From Rhizophagus irregularis (taxonomy: Eukaryota; Glomeromycota; Glomeromycetes; Glomerales; Glomeraceae), in contig NC_089444.1 of the NCBI RefSeq assembly GCF_026210795.1, forward strand, positions 2,346,501-2,410,500: a stretch of 64,000 nucleotides of DNA, written 5' to 3'. Below are positions 13,835 to 24,555 of this stretch, one piece after another. The first letter of the stretch is position 1. Each line of letters begins with the position of its first letter. The notes below the pieces were generated by a model that was not told the DNA's origin, searched no databases, and was given only the letters and a program-made list of their open reading frames with translations. Both the position numbers and the translations under genes were made by a program.

Positions 13835-14710
13835 ACTTTAGGCATCATTCTTAGTAGTGATTTCATTGTTCAAGTAATAATCAGCTTCTTTGTTAACAGT
13901 ATTAAAGATATATATTTTGAATGAAAGGTTACAAATAGAGATTTTAAACTGTTAATATAATATACTGACACTTTCTTTATAAGAGATAATTATCATAATA
14001 ATAACAATTTTTTTTGGCAACTTTCATTATTTTTTGAAATATTATTTCTTCTGTTATTTCAAAATCTGTAATTGAAAAAACTATTGAATTCATGTTTATT
14101 GACCAGATAGTTAAATAAATTTTGATACTAGCTCTTACAACATAGCAGATAAAACTATTAGTAACTGTTACAATTACTATGATTAATAATAAAGTTGCAC
14201 GCATAGAATGGGCATAGATGATATTTCATGTAATAATTTTTCTGGTAAAGTAGATGCCATATGCTTAAACATGTGTATCTTTATCTGACTTTAGTTGTTG
14301 CCAACTTTTCATAATTACTGTATGCTCAAATTATCTGATGAAATTTCCAGAGTTTCCAAAATTAACCGTATTTCTGTCATATAAAACATGTCATTCATTA
14401 TGGTTGCATCAATAACCTGATCATGACGGGAGATTTAAAGAAATAAATAAAAAGCGTAACAAGTAATTTTTACTTTCCTGATTCTAGTATATAAATATAA
14501 TTACGTATCAAAATCCTTAATACAATAGCGTCAAAGTTCTACGCAATAATAATGAAAATTTAAAACTTTAGTAATAAAGTTATAATTAATTTTTTATTAG
14601 CAACTCAATTTTTTTTAGACTTTTCTTATTAGTAGACACATTTCACTTGTGCATTAGCTGTATAAATAAATAAAATACTTGAATTATAAAAAACGTGATT
14701 TTTACATCAA
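13835..14710. other. Spacer, nothing recognised
   Basis: AT-rich; an open frame on the minus strand (13,977-14,204) shows no recognisable domain. Confidence 0.35.
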
Positions 14711-14837
14711 ATCACCGGGTGTGATCATCACCGTTGGCCAGAATTATCAAATTTTACTGGCACTATATTTTTTAATGCTAGTCGATCATCATAATTTCAG
14801 TCACCGGTGATCATCATGATCATCACTCCCCAGTGAT
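14711..14837. repeat. Small imperfect inverted repeat rich in GATCATCA
   Basis: Left arm ATCACCGGGTGTGATCATCA (14,711-14,730). The right arm (about 14,802-14,837), reverse-complemented, reads ATCACTGGGGAGTGATGATC and then GATGATCACCGGTGAC. Likely a small foldback element. Confidence 0.4.
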
Positions 14838-15467
14838 ATTAATTCAATAAACGTAAATAATAAAAATAAAAATGATGGAAATATTCTTAATCGTTCGAAA
14901 TATCCCTAATATAAACTACAGCAAAGTTATATTGACGGTTATTAAACAGAATATTATGGGCAATAGGATTTCTGTTCCCGCCCGAGTAGGTAAATGTTGT
15001 ATTTTTGAATGAACACGAATTGCATTAAATCTTTACCTAATTTGCGTCCTCTATAATAAATTAAATATAAATTTAAGATATACTAGTGTAAAAATATATA
15101 AGTAATGAACTATTGTCTGTTATCGTCAAAACATATCTGAAAATAAATATTAATTTTTATTCCTTATTTAGAAATTTATCATATAAGTTGTATATGTAAT
15201 AACTCTATTCACATAAAAAATAAAAATAAATTATCTCGTAAAAAAAAATACATTTCATGAAAAAAAAAATTTAATAATTCAGGTTTGAACACTATATAAA
15301 TATATATATTTTCTTTTTTTTTCAATGTAATCCTTCATCATTCTTTTTATTATCCTTTGGTTCTTTACCGTTATTTTCATTCATTCTTTCATCCTCCATC
15401 ATTATTTTCATTCCCCTTTCAACTTCCATCCTTCTTTTCATCATCTTTTCGTTCCTCATCTTTCTCA
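14838..15467. other. Spacer, nothing recognised
   Basis: AT-rich. A purine-biased minus-strand stretch (15,322-15,467) encodes a charged Met/Glu/Lys-rich tail in one frame, discussed with the next feature. Confidence 0.3.
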
Positions 15468-15650
15468 TAAATGTTCTATGAAAGTTGATAAACCTGTTAC
15501 ACCATATTCTTGAATATACCAACTTGTAGCATAAATAGATATAATAATAATTAAAGCCGTAAATTCTTTGATTAAATAAACATAAAAATCCACTTCTGCG
15601 ATTATATATACATAAAGATCCCATAATGTACCTGAAGAATGAATAAACAT
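15468..15650 (-). CDS. Possible small membrane protein, uncertain
   Basis: A 61-residue frame begins MFIHSSGTLWDLYVYIIAE, has one strongly hydrophobic segment (about residues 28-46, with IIIISIYATSWYIQEYG) and ends FIEHL. Another frame continues through the same DNA to 15,322 with a charged tail (NENNGKEPKDNKKNDEG), so splicing or a frameshift could join them. A GTAAGT on the minus strand near 15,776 could be the donor of an upstream non-coding exon, with CAG near 15,632. No family recognised; it could be chance. Confidence 0.25.
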
Positions 15651-16330
15651 GGTAGGCTAGATAATACAGTAATATGGCTTGTATATATATATATATTTGT
15701 TTAAAAATTCCTTAAGTGAATAAATGAAACGAAAAAAAAAATTTAAAAAGATATAATAAAGTAAAATTGGAACTTACCTCTATAAATTATACTTTTTATA
15801 TGAATTGTATTTGAAAATTTGAAAAGACGAAAAGACGAGAAATAGTTTTTTATATAACAATATTGTATATATGTATTGGATGTATATATATATAAAATAA
15901 TAAAAATTATAAAATTTAAAATAAATTGCATTGGTTTTTTATATATATTTTTTCTGGGAAAAAAATAAAAAAAATTTAATTTACATTTAAAAAAAAAAGA
16001 CGACAAGGTTGTACTTCTTTATATAAATAAATAAATAAATAATAAATATAACAAAATTATCAATTATATAAATTATATTAATTATAATACAAATTTATAC
16101 AAATTAATGCTTCGTAACTTTGTAGACATAGTTCATAAAATTAATTTTAATTAAAATGAATGATTAAGAAGAGGGTTGTTAGATTTGGGCATTTTTTTTT
16201 TTAAAAAAAACACTGTAAATGAATTTACTTTTATATATGAATTTTGTAAATATTATGCTGATCAAATTTTTTTCCGACCAAAAACGTCGAAAACAATTAG
16301 CTAAAAGTTAAATCATCGCATGATTTATCG
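15651..16330. other. Spacer, nothing recognised
   Basis: Very AT-rich with TA runs and a TAAA microsatellite near 16,025-16,045. Confidence 0.35.
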
Positions 16331-16635
16331 CCTTTTTCAGAAATATGTGTGGATCCAAGCCACCTCAATAAAAAATCAGATTTTCAAATATTTGCGATTA
16401 TTTCTGAATTAGTAGTATGTAGAAAAAAATACTTTTAAGTGAATAGTTTCCTTATAAGTAAAGCTTAAAACGTTTATGTAAAATTAGATTTTTTTAAAAT
16501 AGGAAACTCACTTAATTATTTAGATTTTTTACTTCAATTTCTTTAATTACATATGGACCTTTTTCTACGGGAAAAATCGAAATTCGGTTTTTTTTTAGTG
16601 GGTGGCTCGGATTACACATATTTCTGAAAACGATG
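16331..16635. repeat. Inverted-repeat element (MITE-like) of about 305 bp
   Basis: The left arm (16,331-16,390) contains TTTTCAGAAATATGTGTGGA then GCCACC. The right arm (16,571-16,635), reverse-complemented, contains TTTTCAGAAATATGTGTAAT then GAGCCACC. The arms match over about 55-60 bases with mismatches. The minus-strand open frame at 16,512-16,778 overlaps the right arm and is probably not a gene. Confidence 0.55.
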
Positions 16636-17599
16636 ATAATTGATTGACCAATTGAAGATGCCAAAAATTTCAACCTAGATAAAAAAAAAAAATTACTATT
16701 ACTTATTAGTATTAGTAAGGACTTTCCAATCAGCTGTGATAAGTTTAAACCTGATTTCAGGTACATCAATCTAACCAAATTATACGGTATTTAGGGAATA
16801 ATGATATACAATGAATGAAACTTTTTTTAATTTTTCGGTAATAATAGAAATAATCGGCATTCTTAAAAATTACTCGAATTATTATTTTCAATAAATAAAA
16901 ATATGAAACAGAATGAACGCAGCCCATATCACACGTTATACAATTCCTAGATTATATTGATTATCAATATTTATCTTAAATGTTGGTTCTTTGTGATTGG
17001 TGATATTATGTTATATTCTAAAAAAGGAAGGAAATAGGCCTTAATTTGGTTAGCAACATGTAAGCAAAACAAGGGTCGTTTTTTAATAAAATTTCAATTA
17101 AATTAAATTCAAATTCAAATTCAATTTCAATATGTCAATATCAATTAGTAAAATTGAACGAACAACAGTTTGGAAGATGATCATCATTTACGTGCTAACA
17201 TGTGAACCCAATTTTGATTGAATAATTTAAGCCGCATATATAGTAACTATAAATAGATTAATACTAACAAAATTACGCTTTTCTTTAATAAATTGTAATA
17301 AAATCATAATTTTGTGACTTTTTTTTAATAAAACAACACTTTTTTTTTGATATATTGTTATATGACAAAAAAAAAACCAATATACAAAAGTGATTCATTT
17401 ACTTTTTATCATTTGTCATTTAAATCAAAAAAATACTCATTTAAACGAAAAAATTTAAAATATATTAAATTGCTAATATCAAAACCATTATGTATATACT
17501 TTCAGTGTACAAAAAAGTATCAATAATGATATCTTACAGAAAAATGTAATGTATAGTAGATCCGAAATTCCAAATATAGTCGCTTATAATGAATGCCGT
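16636..17599. other. Spacer, nothing recognised
   Basis: AT-rich; no supported gene or repeat. Confidence 0.35.
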
Positions 17600-17787
17600 C
17601 CCAAATCCTAAAACTCAAAATCCCAATAAGTACAAAATCTGACGAGTCAAAATCCTGATGTGTCAAAACCCTGAAAATATCGGAAATTTTAGCAAGAATT
17701 TTTGTTAGTTTTTAGTTAGTCTTGATTAGGATTAAAATCAGTTTTGTCAGGATTTTGGATTTTGGATTTTGAGTTTCAGGATTTTTT
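17600..17787. repeat. Foldback element built of AAATCCTGA / TCAGGATTT words
   Basis: The left half has AAATCCTAAAACTCAAAATC and further CAAAATCCTGA words. The right half has the complements (TCAGGATTTTGGATTTTGG, GAGTTTCAGGATTT). Together they can form a long imperfect hairpin. Confidence 0.5.
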
Positions 17788-18167
17788 CATAAAACAAACA
17801 TAAATTATAATATATAGGTATAATAAAAAAAAAATTAAATTTTTAAAAAATATATTTTTGTATATTTAATTTATTGTACATATTATATATAGCACAACTA
17901 ATTATATTTTGAAGGATGGCCATAATAGTATATACATACTGTAAAATGGCTGTTATTTTTTTACATGATGGTTTCTTAAGACATGGGTGGCTTCTAATGT
18001 TAACCAAATGTCGTCAATTTTTGACATGGATTTATGCAATAAACCGGGCACAACAATCGGCTCATCATTTACATTTTTTTTTCGAACGGGACTCAAATTT
18101 ATTCGGAATTTCTTTTTTTCTTTCTCAGTTTTTAAAGAACCGGTAAAGCACACTGTTGATGATAATT

Positions 18168-18353
18168 CTGTGTTGGATTTAGACAATGTTCAATTGATTT
18201 AATTGAACATTGGATATCCAAGACACATGTCCAAACCAATTGGATAATGTCCATATTGTCCAAATCCAATAATATAAAAATAATTGAATAATTGGATATA
18301 TATATGTCCAATTGGATGTCCAAAATGTTCAATTAAACAAATGCCCAACACTG
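18168..18353. repeat. MITE with CAGTGTTGG-type terminal inverted repeat
   Basis: Left end CTGTGTTGGATTTAGACA (18,168). The right end, reverse-complemented, is CAGTGTTGGGCATTTG (18,353). The interior repeats the word TTGGACA/TGTCCAA about ten times in both orientations. The ends resemble those at 19,525, 23,809 and 49,023. Confidence 0.55.
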
Positions 18354-18944
18354 AATTTGATAAATGAACCCCCAATAAAAAAAAAAAATTGTTTAAGTGA
18401 TAATAAACTTTTTATTAAGTAATTAAAGAAGTTTATTAATTAGCAACACGTTTGAATATTATTAAATAATTGATTAACCTTTTATTCTTCTGATTCAAGC
18501 TATAAAAAGTGCATGCACATTATTTTTTAACAGCATATATATCACTGACGGAATGTTTTTCTTTTAATTTTTCTATACAATAAATTTATTAAACATATAA
18601 AAATGAAAATTTATTTAATTTATATTATTATAAAGTTAGTCTTTTTCTTACCTTTTATAAATTCACTTTGCAAGATTTAAAAATATGAAACCAAAATGTT
18701 TCTTCCCAATCCTTTGTATTGTCAAGACATTGTGCTTACGCATAATTAAAATTGATAAATACACAAGAACTAAAATATTTAATATAAACTTTATAATAAT
18801 AAAAAAATCAAATTAACATACTCAGATAATTAGGTTGAATATTGTAAATTTGTAATAATTAACCTCTAATTCATTAATTTCATCTGCCACGCGCTTAAAG
18901 AAAGATCTATTTGAAAAGTGTACTAGTATTGTATGAAATATCAC
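18354..18944. other. Spacer, nothing recognised
   Basis: AT-rich; no supported feature. Confidence 0.35.
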
Positions 18945-19190
18945 TAGGAAAACGGAAACCGTTGAGGGTCCGTTGCTTAATACGCTTAATAGTAACAATA
19001 ATTTACATATATAATATTATATATATAAAATGGTTACAAAAAATGTGATACAAAACATAAAAGGAAATAAGCAGGGGCTAAATTATAGTGATGTAAGCGG
19101 AGGGAAGGAAAAATACATGGGTTAAACTGGTACTACAAATTTATCTAGTTTCCGTACAATAAATAGTCCTTCGCTACGCTCCGGACAATT
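18945..19190. repeat. Element bounded by inverted GTCCG motifs, copy 2
   Basis: Left: AACCGTTGAGGGTCCGTTGC (18,957-18,976). Right: AGTCCTTCGCTACGCTCCGG then ACAATTA (19,165-19,190). Same layout as the elements at 13.5 kb and 23.0 kb. Confidence 0.45.
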
Positions 19191-19524
19191 ATGATTAACC
19201 TTTAAAAATTTTAATAAAAAGATATTAGTATATATAATAATAATTAACTTAATTTAAAGAATATAAATTATACTGTAATTAGTTATATACCTAACGCTTT
19301 ACATATTCACAAAAATTGTCAATATTGTGTGAATAATTGTATACAGCTCCTAAAAGTCCAAGTCCTTGTGGGTGGAAATTTACCTACATAAAACAGAAAT
19401 TGCATTGGCAAGATATTCAATTCCGAAATAAGCCCTAATTAAGTTTCCCTGAGATGAAGTTAAAAATTCTTTAATTGTTGTAAATTAAAAATATATTAAT
19501 ATATTGCAATAATTACCTGTTATT

Positions 19525-19605
19525 AGTGTTGGTCACGGTCAAAGATTTTTTGGCAAACAGGTAACGGCCAAGCCAGGCAAAATGACCAGTGACCAACACT
19601 GACAG
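19525..19605. mobile_element. 81-bp MITE with AGTGTTGGTCAC ends and a 9-bp target duplication
   Basis: The ends are AGTGTTGGTCACGG (left) and GTGACCAACACTGACAG (right), perfect inverted repeats over 12 bases. CCTGTTATT flanks both sides (19,516-19,524 and 19,606-19,614). This fits a hAT-like non-autonomous element; class assignment is inferred from the end sequence and duplication length. Confidence 0.65.
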
Positions 19606-19924
19606 CCTGTTATTTTGCAAGTTGGCATATTATCTACAGGATCAGCGTCTGTTTGATGAATTAATTCTTGCAAACGAGTACGAATAGAAACCGACACTCA
19701 GCGGTAGCAGTAAATGAGAATGAATACCTTGGAATATAATAATCATGTATGGACATTCTTCTAAATCAAATGGAAAAACAAGATTTTGAATAATTGATTC
19801 TCGCTTAATAACACTTCCTATATGGAGAGGATATGCTAGCTATTAAATAATAAAATTATATAAAGAATTAATAATAAATTTAATTAAATAATTTAAGAAT
19901 AAGCTTTTAAACTTACGAGAAAAC

Positions 19925-20704
19925 TTTTTTTTTTTTTTAAAACTGTAACGCATCTTTATTTGGATGTATTAGAAATAAGTTACATAATCCACAACAAATG
20001 ATACTTAGAGCCGACCGTGCAAATCACGTGTTAACCCTATAACAGAGTACTCGCCGCACATTATTGGAGGACTATGGTGGTCCTCACCATGGAGGACATT
20101 ATTGTCCGTGCATTATTGGAGGACCATGATGTCCCTACCACCTATTATCATCTATCCAAATACACTAAATTAGTCAAATTCATGATGGATAATGTTAATC
20201 TAAGATTATGACTACACCAACTCTCTGGGTCTAGTAAAACTAAGTTTAATCTAATCTCTACTATATCCCAAATTATGTTTCTAATCCTGCGAAAAATTTG
20301 ACATAAAAGAAAAAAAAAATTTAATTCTAATAAAACAAATAATCTATCTAAAATTTTGGTATCGGGAAAAATTTTATACGTGAAAGTAAGTTCATGTGAT
20401 TTCGATTGGATATATTATATGTTACTTATTTTCTATAATTCCTTTTCTTTTTCTTCTTTTGCGTCATTTTCTTTTTGGCCTTCGTCGAGCTCTCTTCCTT
20501 TTCTGATTTGATAACGTAAGGCTTGATTTCTTCTGCCTCTTCTTCCGATTCCGATTCACTTGATTTGCTTTTCTTTGGTGAATCAAAGATCAGCCTCTTG
20601 TCTCCAACTTCTCTCTTGTCCTGATATCTGTTTTCATCTTTCAATCTTTGTTCAAATTTGTCATTTAGCGTCGTATATTCTCTCATTATTGCATTTTGTT
20701 CTGC
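19925..20704 (-). mobile_element. Poly(A)-tailed retroposon, copy A, 5' truncated
   Basis: Read on the minus strand: ORF part (20,704 to 20,426), then a 3' region holding CTCTGTTATAGGGTT, CGGCTCTAAGTATC and AATAAAGATGCGTTACAG, ending in a run of A (plus-strand T run from 19,925). The insert is flanked by 17-nt direct repeats TAAACTTACRAGAAAAC (19,908-19,924 and 20,705-20,721), one mismatch. The ORF is open to the very 5' edge, so the copy is truncated. This is the hallmark of target-primed reverse transcription. The autonomous partner is not in the window. Confidence 0.8.
20426..20686 (-). CDS. Lys/Glu-rich C-terminal ORF fragment carried by retroposon A
   Basis: Residues include TLNDKFEQRLKDENRYQD and GDKRLIFDSP, then an acidic Ser/Glu stretch and a Lys-rich end (KKKKKRNYRK). 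The frame is open upstream of the Met to the insertion edge, so this is the C-terminal part of a longer, probably coiled-coil protein. The ORF in copy B (45,198-45,483) aligns with it (YTSLNDGFTKRLEDVNRYQD). No known domain recognised. It may be dead baggage of the mobile element. Confidence 0.5.
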   Translation of the reverse strand: MREYTTLNDKFEQRLKDENRYQDKREVGDKRLIFDSPKKSKSSESESEEEAEEIKPYVIKSEKEESSTKAKKKMTQKKKKKRNYRK

Positions 20705-20735
20705 TAAACTTACAAGAAAACTTTTTTTTTTTTTG

Positions 20736-21550
20736 AGCTATTATTTAATACTGTGAAACTACTATTTATTTTAAATCAAGTTTTAGTAAGCAGGAAATAT
20801 ACAAATTATGATAATTTTTATGACGTTTTAATATTTTAATACAGGCATTTTATGTCATTCTCCTTATAGTGACATTCAGTTTTGATTGCTGATAAATGTA
20901 TATTAAATAAAAAAATTTAGCCTGATGCAAATTACGTATTGTAGTTGATTAATAATGAAATATATTTACGCAAAAGTATTATTTTCTATATTATTTGATA
21001 ACTTTTCATTAACTTTTAAACATAAATCAGAATCAGGATCTACAGACTTGTGCTTAGTTCTGGACTTGCAAATTCACATATTTTAAGTCCATAACACGTT
21101 CTATTTTTTTTATCTACAATAACATCGCAAAGATAACTACAAGTTGTCAGATTTACCCATAGGTTATTGAATCTTAAAAAAAGAAAAAAATAATAAATTA
21201 AAAAAAAAATATAAAAAAATAATTTTTATTATTCATATATTGATTGAATATTTGCATCTGCAAACGTTAAGTTCATATTTTGCGAATTACGATATAGTTT
21301 TAACAGTTATTTGTTTTGTAATATATTTATATTTAGCATTTTCAGCATTTTCTTCCAAATCAGATGTTGTGATCATTTGAATAATATTAAATATATGCAA
21401 AATAACAGTATAACTATTCTTCATTAATGATTTTTAACGTAAGTTCTACAATAAAAAGTATTTTAACGCGTACGATAAATAAATTGAAAGTTTATGAATT
21501 CGTAAAATCTGGAATCTATTTTGGAACTGAAGGATTTTTTGGAAAAAAAG
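20736..21550. other. Spacer including a block repeated near 44.8 kb
   Basis: Bases about 21,040-21,265 match about 44,830-45,045 in the same orientation (shared words GACTTGCAAATTCACA, ACACGTTCTAT, GTTGTCAGATTTACCCATA, ATATTTGCATCTGCAAACG). No gene seen. Confidence 0.5.
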
Positions 21551-21803
21551 TACCGTATATCGCGGGCCATTGTACCCCCATAGTATTTCCCTTTTTTTAC
21601 GTGAAAAATTACTTTTTCTATCGATTTTATTATTTAGAGAATCAAATCTTGCCCAGAAATTATATGTAAATAATTTTCTGATTATTATACAAGCTTTGAA
21701 ATAATGCTGTTATAATAAAAATTTGAGTTATAGACGTGGTAGTACAAGGTCAACCCCCGAAATTTGTATCATACCCGGGTACTATGGCCCGCGATATACG
21801 GTA
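21551..21803. mobile_element. MITE with long GC-rich inverted ends and TA duplication
   Basis: Left end TACCGTATATCGCGGGCCAT. The right end, reverse-complemented, is also TACCGTATATCGCGGGCCAT, followed in both by (T/A)GTACCC. TA at both edges fits a Tc1/mariner-type target. About 253 bp, no transposase. The open frames at 21,427-21,669 and 21,723-21,938 cross the arms and are not genes. Confidence 0.7.
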
Positions 21804-22456
21804 TCACTTGTAGGTTCATTATTAATCTTCTTTTCTCATAACAGCGCCTCTTTTGATAAAATTATTGCTGTCTCAACTGGTAAATGCGTCGTAATTGGTA
21901 TATGTGCCGTAACTGGTATATGTACCGACCGTAAATAGGCACCATAACTTTTGTATATCGGATATGTAATATTTATTAAATTTTAAATTTGTCTTAAAAA
22001 CATATATTATAAAATATGAAATACAGGGTGTAAATATCATATTTTTATATCATTCTAATTAATTTAAAATCAGTATGAAAACTTTAAATTTTGATAACAA
22101 ATTTGGAGAGATTTAAGATTTATAATTTATACTGTTAAGCTATATATATTATTAAACTATTTTATGCTATCTATTTAAACTATTTATACTCTACGGCATC
22201 ATTGGCCACAGTAAAAGTTACAGCATTAATAACATTAACGGCACATTGGGTTTCACACGGGTTTTGCCGAACTGTGACCACAATCCGCTATATGCCGGCC
22301 AATTCATCGGCACAGTTTCAACTTTCCAACTGCATCACTAAGTCACAACTGAAGGTCATGCATTGTGACCCACAATTTGTAAAGAAACATAATAATATTT
22401 CGGGGGTTCAAGAGGGGGAATAATACGAATGTGGACATTATTCAAAAAGGTGATTT
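21804..22456. other. Spacer, nothing recognised
   Basis: A less AT-rich stretch (22,195-22,440) has an open frame (22,202-22,423) with no recognisable domain. Confidence 0.3.
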
Positions 22457-22696
22457 TTGTGGAAGGACATTTTGCATGAGATAGATGCGAAAAAATATAA
22501 TTGTCCAAAGGATCCCCTTAGGGTTTGTTTTCCTAAAGGATGTAATTCCCTTTTAGGAAAAGTTTGGATTCCTGCGGATTGTCCAAATCTATTGATTGTT
22601 ACTAAGAAATTTGCCAGTACAATAGAATCTAAGGATTTCCCAGGACTATCTGAAGACGAAAATGTAAAATTATGTCACACCCCCCTTTTTTGGTAA
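22457..22696 (+). pseudogene. Unrecognised protein fragment
   Basis: A 79-residue frame (TTG at its start, no ATG) with good codon structure: WKDILHEIDAKKYNCPKDPL, GKVWIPADCPNLLIVTKKFA and DFPGLSEDENV. A TGA sits just upstream and the C-terminus runs into non-coding-looking sequence, so it is probably an exon or a remnant of a larger gene. I do not recognise the family; a fragment of an accessory repeat-rich gene family is possible. Confidence 0.35.
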
Positions 22697-23010
22697 TTTG
22701 TATAGTAATTATGTCGAATACTTTGATCACGTGACATTAACAAAGATTTCCTAGATTTCCTTAAAATTGTCATGAGGCCTCATCAACTATGCATATTTTT
22801 GGTTGATCGTAGATTCGGCGACACATCACAGGTGCGATAAACCTTTTTTATATATTATTATTTATATTATTAAAAAAATTTAATATTTAGCTCGTGTAAT
22901 CACATGATGATGATTACTATATCCTGAGATATTCAAATCTTTGCTTTACATAAAGGTAAATAATGGTAAAAAGCTCCAGATTCATTATTTTAGGAAAAAA
23001 ATTTTAAAAT
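22697..23010. other. Spacer, nothing recognised
   Basis: No supported feature. Confidence 0.3.
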
Positions 23011-23570
23011 ACTAACCGTTGGAGCGTCCGAAGCGTTGGTGTACAGTATCACACGAAAGAAATGTATTATCTACCCTAAGTATTAATTAATTTTCGCCCC
23101 CTCCCATCTGGTGAGCCGGGTCCGATTGATCAACACCTGGAATTTTTTGATTTGTAATCATTAGTAATCATCGACCCATGTCTTCTGCCGTCATTACATT
23201 GAATCCGAGCTAATTTCACATCGAACCTGGGGCGAAAATCAGTATAGCCAGGTATTACTGAAAATACGTAACATCTTAAAATAGTAACATAGTACAGTCA
23301 GACCTCCATAATTGCCCACCCCTTGGGACCATATGCATAATTTTCAAAATAGTGCATTTAGAGAGGTGTGCATTTATAGAGGTAAAATAATTAGAGATCA
23401 TATAAGCTTGGGACCGAACTAGAGGGTGCATTTAGAGAGGGTATACATAATGGGTGCAATTATGGAGAGTGCAATTATAGTGTAACGCAGTAGGCTGTTT
23501 ATATCTAAATGACAAACCTTGCATGATATGGAATGTACTGTAGAGTCCTTCGCTACGCTTCGGACAATTA
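23011..23570. repeat. Element bounded by inverted GTCCGAAGCG motifs, copy 3
   Basis: Left: AACCGTTGGAGCGTCCGAAG (23,014-23,033). Right: AGTCCTTCGCTACGCTTCGG (23,544-23,563). The right end reverse-complemented begins GTCCGAAGCG like the left. A separate MITE (23,293-23,484) lies inside. Confidence 0.45.
23293..23484. mobile_element. MITE with TACAGTCAGACCTCC end (pogo/Tc1-like)
   Basis: Left end TACAGTCAGACCTCCATAAT followed by TGC. The right end, reverse-complemented, reads TACACTATAATTGCACTCTC then CATAATTGC. TA at both edges. About 192 bp, internal words GCATTTAGAGAGG repeated. Confidence 0.5.
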
Positions 23571-23808
23571 TCTAAAGATTATTAAAGATTGTATTATTTT
23601 CAAAATAATTGATTAATTCAGATGTCTTTTAAAGAAAAAAATCAAAATCCTATGATATTATTTCTTTTTTTTAAAAAAAAAATAAATAAAACAAAACAAA
23701 ATAAAATAAAATAAAACGGTAATTATTACACAATATTACAATATTATTGGCATTTTATAACAATCATTATTTTTTATTGTTTTATAATTTTCATAGTAAA
23801 CGGTACTG

Positions 23809-23939
23809 CAGTGTTGTTAAATTGCCATGTCATTTGCCCATTTTTCAAATGACATTTGTCATTTCTCATACTCTTTCATAGTAAAATCAATGTCATTTAA
23901 TATCATTTGATGTCATTTCAATGTCATTTGACAACACTG
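23809..23939. mobile_element. MITE with CAGTGTTG ends and GTCATTTG interior repeats
   Basis: Begins CAGTGTTG and ends CAACACTG. The interior is made of repeated ATGTCATTTGA-type words in both orientations. A similar TGACATCAAATGAC region lies at 55,805-55,860. Confidence 0.55.
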
Positions 23940-24555
23940 ATTACTGTAGTTACTGTAGTCATAAAAATTATTTATGTTTCGTATCATGTTCATAATTTTC
24001 ACCATATCAGATATCGTTTTTTTCTTAATATATATTACCCTATCATCATAGAGAAGCTTACTGCGGATCCAGTGCACGAAGCTTGAACTTTGAAGCTTAA
24101 AGAATATTCGAAACTTAAAAATAAGCGTAAGCTTAATGTTATAAGAATGCAAGAAAAGTTATATGACATCAAAACTAACCATAGATTAAATTTCATGGTT
24201 AGCCATATGATCGTCAAATTAATTAATACGGTAACTGCAATTAAGGTAAGATATATTACACAGACTTTTCGGCACGCTAATTGGCATAATTGGCATAAGT
24301 TGATAGTTGATCATGTAACGCAAAAAAAATTATATACATAAAGTTTTTATTTAAATTAAGAACTGTAACAATGGAATCGGTAAATTCCGTCTTTTTGTAA
24401 TCCCAATTATAGATTATTTACGCATATGTAAAACGTATGACGATTTATGAACGAAAAATTTTTAAATACCCACTACACCTCCTAAGAATGTTGTTCGGAC
24501 TTCGAACACATTAACTTCGTTAATTAATATTTTCAAGTTTCATCTTAAAGGAGTT
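23940..24555. promoter_or_regulatory. Upstream region of the membrane-protein gene
   Basis: No supported gene. TTCGGACTTCGAAC near 24,493 is a small palindromic motif 60 bases before the start codon. Confidence 0.3.

Noticed and set aside
13739-13924. 61-codon open frame
   Set aside because: It spans the right motif of a repeat element and has no recognisable domain.
16512-16778. 88-codon minus-strand open frame
   Set aside because: Its middle is the right arm of an inverted-repeat element.
21427-21938. Two open frames of 71-80 codons
   Set aside because: Both cross the inverted ends of the MITE at 21,551-21,803.
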